A DNA stretch of 9,484 nucleotides from Anaerolineae bacterium. Its GTDB lineage: Bacteria > Chloroflexota > Anaerolineae > Aggregatilineales > Phototrophicaceae. The number at the start of each line of letters is the position of its first letter. Within the stretch, counting starts at the first letter, position 1. The stretch is from NCBI GenBank assembly GCA_025454715.1, contig JALONY010000034.1, positions 1 through 9,484 on the forward strand, written 5' to 3'. A program made the position numbers and the translations under genes. This document shows positions 6,315 through 9,484 of the stretch, one piece after another. Under the pieces are notes generated by a model, which did no database searches, was not told where the DNA came from, and was given only the letters and a program-made list of their open reading frames with translations.

Positions 6315-6913
6315 AGCGCCCGCTCGCGGTATAGCACCGGCTCGACGGCCTGCACCATCGCCGATACGTCCAGCTTGCCGCCCAAAAAGCTGGCCACCGG
6401 CGGCACATGCAAATGCGGCGCGCACACCACCTCGGCATAATGGACATCCAGCCACGTCAGGTGGGCGCGCCGCTCTAGCCAGCCCTGCACCGCCGACAAA
6501 TGCGCCAAATACTCGGCCTTCAGGCGGCCAACATCGAGGTGGTCGGTCGGCTTGTGCAGGCGCGTCAGCATCGCCCGTTGCGAGCGCACCACCTCGTCGA
6601 GGTCACGGTGCATCATAATCAAGCGCACCGGCACATCGGGCGGCAACATGGTGAGCAGAGCCGTCACGATCTTGACGGCGCGCCCATGCGCCATGCCCAG
6701 CCACGCCGTCTCGCCGAGGTGCATCCGCTTGACCGGCGCATATTCGTAATAACCACGGGGGTTGCTGGCGTCAGGAGGGCGGTGCGAATCGGTCAAGAGG
6801 GGCAGGCCACCCGCCCCCAGCATCTGCATCATCAACGACGTGCCAGAGCGGGGCAGGCCGCTGACCACCACCACCGGCGCAGGGCGGCTAAAAAGGCGTT
6901 GAAACGGGTTCAC
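6311..6913 (-). CDS. Small P-loop sulfotransferase-like protein
   Basis: A 200-residue protein resembling the nucleotide-binding core of PAPS-dependent sulfotransferases. The 5'-phosphosulfate P-loop is VSGLPRSGTSLMMQML (17-32). A second block, MHRDLDEVVRSQ (101-112), supplies the expected Arg103 and Ser111 of the 3'-phosphate site. NPRGYYEYAPVKRM (51-64) is shared with bacterial relatives of this small subgroup. It is shorter than classical sulfotransferases (about 250-300 residues), and its acceptor is unknown; a P-loop kinase-like role cannot be excluded. The start appears to be GTG 6913, giving MNPFQRLFSRP before the P-loop, with no convincing Shine-Dalgarno. The gene lies 14 bases after the phosphatase stop on the same strand, so translation is probably coupled. 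Its TAG stop overlaps the stop of the convergent permease gene by 3 bases. Confidence 0.78.
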   Translation of the reverse strand: MNPFQRLFSRPAPVVVVSGLPRSGTSLMMQMLGAGGLPLLTDSHRPPDASNPRGYYEYAPVKRMHLGETAWLGMAHGRAVKIVTALLTMLPPDVPVRLIMMHRDLDEVVRSQRAMLTRLHKPTDHLDVGRLKAEYLAHLSAVQGWLERRAHLTWLDVHYAEVVCAPHLHVPPVASFLGGKLDVSAMVQAVEPVLYRERAL

Positions 6914-6927
6914 GAAAGCTCGATTGG

Positions 6928-7503
6928 TTAACGGTTGCGGCGCACGATGGCCTCGAACGCCCGAAGCGCGTCGAGTTGGGGCGGGGTCGGGTTGATGAAC
7001 GGGCGCACGATGCGAATCCGCTTCAGCGCCATCTCGACCGAGTCGCCGGTGCTAATCAGATAGGCCGCCGCCATGGTCGGGGCACGCCCGATGCCGCCCG
7101 CGCAATGGATGTAGACGCGCTCACCCGCCGCCACCCGCTCGGTGATGAAGCGCACCCCCTCGTGCAGGTGCTCCATCGACGGCGCGTCATCGTCCACCGT
7201 CGGCAAGTAGCAATAGTGTTGCAGCGCCAGCCCGAACTCGGCATCGTCGAACTCGATACGCATGTTGACATCGGCGGTCACGCCGTTGGCCTCGAGATGC
7301 GCCTTGCCTTTTTGATCGAACTGCGGCCCGACGTACAGTTGATCGGTCACGCGGCTGAACCGCAGCGGTGGAATCCCGGTCACTTTTGCTATCCCTCGGC
7401 CATAGGCCCATATCACCGTCGTCCGCAAGCCTTGCGTTTGCAAACGCTCCAGCAGGATGCGGACGCCCTTGCGGACGAAGCGTGTCGTTTTGTTGATCAC
7501 CAT
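6928..7503 (-). CDS. Dual-specificity protein phosphatase
   Basis: A 191-residue protein-tyrosine/dual-specificity phosphatase that would hydrolyse phosphotyrosine or phosphoserine/threonine through a cysteinyl-phosphate intermediate. The catalytic loop is IHCAGGIGRAP (132-142), with nucleophile Cys134 and phosphate-binding Arg140 in the Cys-X5-Arg pattern. The general acid is probably one of Asp104-106 in TVDDDAPS, about 30 residues before the Cys, as expected. FSRVTDQLYVGPQ (49-61) is the usual first strand of the domain. Residues 1-48 are basic and not recognised; they may form a targeting or substrate-docking extension. There is no signal peptide. ATG 7503 is the likely start, with only a weak AAAAGA-type ribosome site. 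It is the first gene of a two-gene unit with the sulfotransferase and is divergent from the ArsR-phosphatase fusion gene. Confidence 0.87.
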   Translation of the reverse strand: MVINKTTRFVRKGVRILLERLQTQGLRTTVIWAYGRGIAKVTGIPPLRFSRVTDQLYVGPQFDQKGKAHLEANGVTADVNMRIEFDDAEFGLALQHYCYLPTVDDDAPSMEHLHEGVRFITERVAAGERVYIHCAGGIGRAPTMAAAYLISTGDSVEMALKRIRIVRPFINPTPPQLDALRAFEAIVRRNR

Positions 7504-7530
7504 CGGGGCATCTTTTCTAGGTCGTCAAGC

Positions 7531-7552
7531 GTCGGCACAAGCCCAAGCCGAC
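7531..7552 (-). repeat. Small inverted repeat in the phosphatase leader
   Basis: GTCGGC (7531-7536) and GCCGAC (7547-7552) are perfect complements with a 10-base loop, 28 bases upstream of the phosphatase start. It could be a weak leader hairpin. Six base pairs could also arise by chance in this composition. Confidence 0.3.
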
Positions 7553-7566
7553 ATCATGACCATGAT
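7553..7566. promoter_or_regulatory. Palindrome ATCATG-AC-CATGAT, possible operator
   Basis: A perfect 6-2-6 inverted repeat, directly next to the leader hairpin. On the minus strand it overlaps TATCAT (7567-7562), a possible -10 hexamer for the phosphatase unit, though no good -35 box is seen in front of it. A regulator bound here could block that promoter. Confidence 0.35.
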
Positions 7567-7632
7567 ACACCGCTTTCACGATACGAAAAGGCGCACCCGC
7601 ACACCCACCCCGAGAGTCCGCTTAGCTCCACA

Positions 7633-7660
7633 CTGACAGAACTCACCGAATTGGTATGAT
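7633..7660 (+). promoter_or_regulatory. Promoter candidate of the ArsR-phosphatase fusion gene
   Basis: CTGACA (7633-7638), a 16-base spacer and TATGAT (7655-7660) match the sigma-70 consensus at five of six positions each. A second candidate lies 39 bases downstream: TTGTGT (7670-7675), 18 bases, and a perfect TATAAT (7694-7699). A third -10-like TATGAT is at 7706-7711. The stretch 7650-7750 is markedly AT-rich against its surroundings. Confidence 0.55.
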
Positions 7661-7727
7661 AATGTGAACTTGTGTATCTTTTGTATTTTTGCGTATAATT
7701 TGTGTTATGATAGAAATAAACGTGTGG

Positions 7728-7754
7728 TCTTTGCAGCAAATTTGTTTGCAAAGA
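7728..7754. promoter_or_regulatory. Dyad operator candidate before the ArsR-phosphatase fusion gene
   Basis: TCTTTGCA (7728-7735) and TGCAAAGA (7747-7754) are perfect 8-base inverted repeats around an 11-base centre that itself contains the palindrome CAAATTTG. It lies just downstream of the promoter candidates and 5 bases before the ribosome site AGGA (7759-7762). Size and position fit the operator of an autoregulated ArsR-family dimer, here the adjacent fusion protein. Binding is inferred. Confidence 0.55.
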
Positions 7755-7776
7755 GCGTAGGATAGGGAACCTCACC

Positions 7777-8562
7777 ATGAGCCAAACAGTCAACAACACC
7801 CCCAAGCCCACCCAGACCCAGCATAAACGACGCGACGAGATGCCGTTGCTGATCGACCTGCTCGCCCACCCGATTCGGTGGACGATGATACGCGCCTTGA
7901 TTCACGGCGATTTGCGCGTGCAGGAGCTGGTCAACTTGGTCGGTGAGCCGATGAACCTCGTCTCGTACCACCTCAAGAAACTGCGCGATGGCGGCCTCGT
8001 CCGCTCGCAACGCAGCCAAGCCGATGGGCGCGACATCTATTACTCGCTCGACTTCCAATACATGCAGCAAGCCGCCAACGGCATGATGGAGTCGCTGTAC
8101 CTCGCGCCCGTCAACCAGATCGACTACACCCAAATCACTGGGCGGGTCTTGTTCATCTGCTCCAGCAACAACGCCCGCTCACCGATGGCCGAAGCCATCC
8201 TACGCTCGATTGCGCCCAATGTCGAGGTCGTCAGCGCGGGGGTGCAGCCCACCGCCCTCCACCCCGACACCTTGCGCGCCGCCCAAGCCGTCGGCGCGGA
8301 CGTGCGGAGCGTGCAAACGCACTCGCTCGAAGACGTGAGCAACCAACCGTTCGACATGATCATCACGGTCTGTGACCTCGCCCGCGACATGATTGCCGAG
8401 AACATCGATGGCAACCTGCTGCACTGGAGCATCCCCGACCCGACCCGCATCACCAGCAGTGTGGCGCGCAGCCTCGCCTTTACCCAGACCGCCAACATCC
8501 TGCAAGAGCGGGTGCACCGCCTCGCGCACAATATGTTGCTCAAGCGCATCGGGCGCGCCTAA
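7777..8562 (+). CDS. ArsR-family winged helix fused to low-molecular-weight phosphatase/arsenate reductase domain
   Basis: A 261-residue two-domain protein. Residues 22-92 are an ArsR-type winged helix: LLAHPIRWTMIRALIHGDLRVQELV, the recognition helix NLVSYHLKKLRDGGLV and the wing QADGRDIYYSL. Residues 121-255 are a low-molecular-weight phosphatase/ArsC-like fold: P-loop VLFICSSNNARSPMAEA with nucleophile Cys128 and Arg134, the SAGVQP strand, DMIITVCD (Cys199) and WSIPDPT with general acid Asp221. The ELCVCD-type metal site of classical ArsR is absent. The thioredoxin-linked ArsC third Cys (expected near 206) is also absent, and SPMAE is phosphatase-like rather than the SQMAE typical of ArsC. 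ArsR-ArsC fusions are known from arsenic operons, but no arsenite pump is near. It may therefore be an arsenate reductase with a different reductant, or a phosphatase-coupled regulator. AGGGA (7764-7768) is 8 bases before the ATG. Probably autoregulated through the dyad at 7728-7754. Confidence 0.88.
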   Translation: MSQTVNNTPKPTQTQHKRRDEMPLLIDLLAHPIRWTMIRALIHGDLRVQELVNLVGEPMNLVSYHLKKLRDGGLVRSQRSQADGRDIYYSLDFQYMQQAANGMMESLYLAPVNQIDYTQITGRVLFICSSNNARSPMAEAILRSIAPNVEVVSAGVQPTALHPDTLRAAQAVGADVRSVQTHSLEDVSNQPFDMIITVCDLARDMIAENIDGNLLHWSIPDPTRITSSVARSLAFTQTANILQERVHRLAHNMLLKRIGRA

Positions 8563-8584
8563 CGCCCCATCCCCGTCCCGACTT

Positions 8585-8621
8585 GTTGAACGCGCCCCGC
8601 GCCCCAGAGGGTGCGTTCAAC
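8585..8621. terminator. Bidirectional hairpin terminator
   Basis: GTTGAACGC (8585-8593) pairs perfectly with GCGTTCAAC (8613-8621), and CCC/GGG inside can extend the stem. It lies between the convergent fusion gene (stop at 8562) and histidine kinase gene (stop at 8636), where it could end both transcripts. Neither side has a clear T-run, so termination strength is uncertain. Confidence 0.6.
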
Positions 8622-8635
8622 CTCAGCGGTTCGGC

Positions 8636-9484
8636 TCAGGCCAACAACGCCAACGGCAGGCTGAGCGTGAAGCGGGTATGCCCCGCACTGCTGTTGACCT
8701 CCACGCGCCCGCCGTGTAAGTCCATGATGCGCTTGACCATCGTCAAGCCCATGCCCGCGGCGCTGGCACCCTGCGTGCGCGACTCGTCGGCCTTGTAAAA
8801 CGCCTCGAAAATCAGCGGCAAATGCTGCGGCTCGATGCCCACCCCCTCATCGGTGATGTGCACCCGCGCCTCGGAGTCACTGCGCTCGCCCGAGAGCCGC
8901 ACCACCCCACCTTCCGGCGAGTGGCGTACCGCGTTTTCGACCACGTGCCAAACCGCCCGACCCAACAACCCCGCGTCGCCCATCACGGCCAATCCGTCGG
9001 GTAACACATCGATTTCAAGCCGGACGCTCTGGCGCGCCGGTTGGTAATCCGACGCAAACGTTTTCACCACATCCCAAAAATAGATCCGGTGCATCGCGAT
9101 GCCATCCAAGTGGTTGAGCGTCGCCATGTCCTGAAGCTGGGTAATCATGCGGTCGAGCAGGCGGATTTGCGCGCCGATTTGCTCGGCCTTCTCACTGCGC
9201 TTGCCCGGGTCGATGGTGCGGGTGAGCAGATAGGTGCTGCTGCCGATGATCGTCAACGGCGTCCGCAACTCGTGCGAGGTGTTGGCGATGAAGGCGCTCA
9301 ACAATTGGGCGTGCTCGCGCTCGCGCTCCATCTGGCTCATGCGGTCGGTGGCCAGCTTGAGGTCGGTAATGTCGGCGAACGAGGCGACGACACCCGTCAG
9401 CGCATCGTTCGGGGGCATCAAGACCGGTTGGGTGTTGACCAAAATCCACGTCAAATCACCGTCCGGCTTATACACCCCCATCAC
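8636..9484 (-). CDS. PAS-domain sensor histidine kinase, C-terminal part
   Basis: The C-terminal 282 or so residues of a histidine kinase; the gene continues past the right edge of the window, so the sensory N-terminus and true start are not seen. The first codons (GTG, ATG) lie inside a PAS fold (VYKPDGDLTWILVNTQPV... GVVASFADITDLK, residues 4-43) and are not the start. A short coiled linker (44-62) leads to the dimerisation helix with phosphoacceptor His71 in SHELRTPL, then the ATPase domain: N box VVENAVRHS (181-189), G1 DEGVGIE (212-218), F box FEAFYKADESR (226-236) and G2 GMGLTMVKRIMDLHGG (244-259). All core motifs are intact, so it should autophosphorylate. No response regulator is visible within the window; one could lie to the right. 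No membrane segment is seen in this part. Confidence 0.93.
   Translation of the reverse strand: MMGVYKPDGDLTWILVNTQPVLMPPNDALTGVVASFADITDLKLATDRMSQMEREREHAQLLSAFIANTSHELRTPLTIIGSSTYLLTRTIDPGKRSEKAEQIGAQIRLLDRMITQLQDMATLNHLDGIAMHRIYFWDVVKTFASDYQPARQSVRLEIDVLPDGLAVMGDAGLLGRAVWHVVENAVRHSPEGGVVRLSGERSDSEARVHITDEGVGIEPQHLPLIFEAFYKADESRTQGASAAGMGLTMVKRIMDLHGGRVEVNSSAGHTRFTLSLPLALLA

Noticed and set aside
7554..7811. An 85-codon minus-strand frame across the control region before the fusion gene
   Set aside because: It overlaps the promoter, the dyad and the start of the fusion gene, and its composition follows the AT-rich spacer rather than a protein family.
7777..8562. Calling the fusion gene part of a standard arsenic-resistance operon
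   Set aside because: No arsenite pump, chaperone or second ars gene is in the window, and key metal-sensing and redox cysteines are missing.
9479..9484. GTG/ATG at the right edge as the start of the histidine kinase
   Set aside because: Both codons fall inside a PAS fold, so the gene continues beyond the window.
1..9484. CRISPR array, insertion sequence, tRNA or phage-derived element
   Set aside because: No regularly spaced repeats, transposase or integrase motifs, terminal repeats or tRNA-like cloverleaf could be found by reading both strands.

Overview
This GC-rich window looks like the chromosome of an environmental bacterium. Gene density is high and convergent genes are packed stop-to-stop. 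Codon and protein style, a DUF2294/MpsC-like protein, a secreted SH3b protein, a Sec-exported SBP_bac_5 protein without a lipobox, and an ArsR-phosphatase fusion would fit a Chloroflexota (Anaerolineae-like) genome. That assignment is inference from gene content only; there is no rRNA or other marker gene. No tRNA, rRNA, CRISPR array, insertion sequence or integrase was recognised. The longest stretch without a gene is 273 bases (7504-7776).

Left part (1-2427). A ribokinase/PfkB-type sugar kinase enters from the left edge, but its C-terminus is out of frame and about a dozen codons seem to be missing. It is followed by a DUF2294 (MpsC-like) gene. Facing these on the minus strand are an aldo/keto reductase, whose stop codon abuts the DUF2294 stop with no base between, and upstream of it a secreted protein with two bacterial SH3-like domains. 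A hairpin terminator separates these two minus-strand genes.

Centre (2428-6314). A 197-base divergent control region leads into an operon for peptide/nickel-type ABC import: substrate-binding protein, then two permeases (DppB-like and DppC-like). No ATPase genes follow, so the import complex must borrow or share ATPases encoded elsewhere. The binding-protein message appears to carry a strong stem-loop at its 5' end and another just after its stop codon. That arrangement would favour high binding-protein output relative to permeases. The divergent region holds a nested dyad whose outer arms are both TTGCAA, placed as the -35 boxes of the two divergent promoters.

Right part (6311-9484). A two-gene minus-strand unit encodes a dual-specificity (Cys-X5-Arg) phosphatase and a small P-loop sulfotransferase-like protein. 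Divergent from it, across an AT-rich control region, is a fusion of an ArsR-type winged helix to a low-molecular-weight phosphatase/arsenate-reductase domain. No arsenic efflux gene is nearby, the DNA-binding half lacks the classical metal-sensing cysteines, and the third arsenate-reductase cysteine is absent. Two unrelated Cys-X5-Arg phosphatase families therefore share one control region. I consider this the best candidate here for an undescribed regulatory module. The window ends in a PAS-histidine kinase (minus strand) whose N-terminus lies beyond the right edge.
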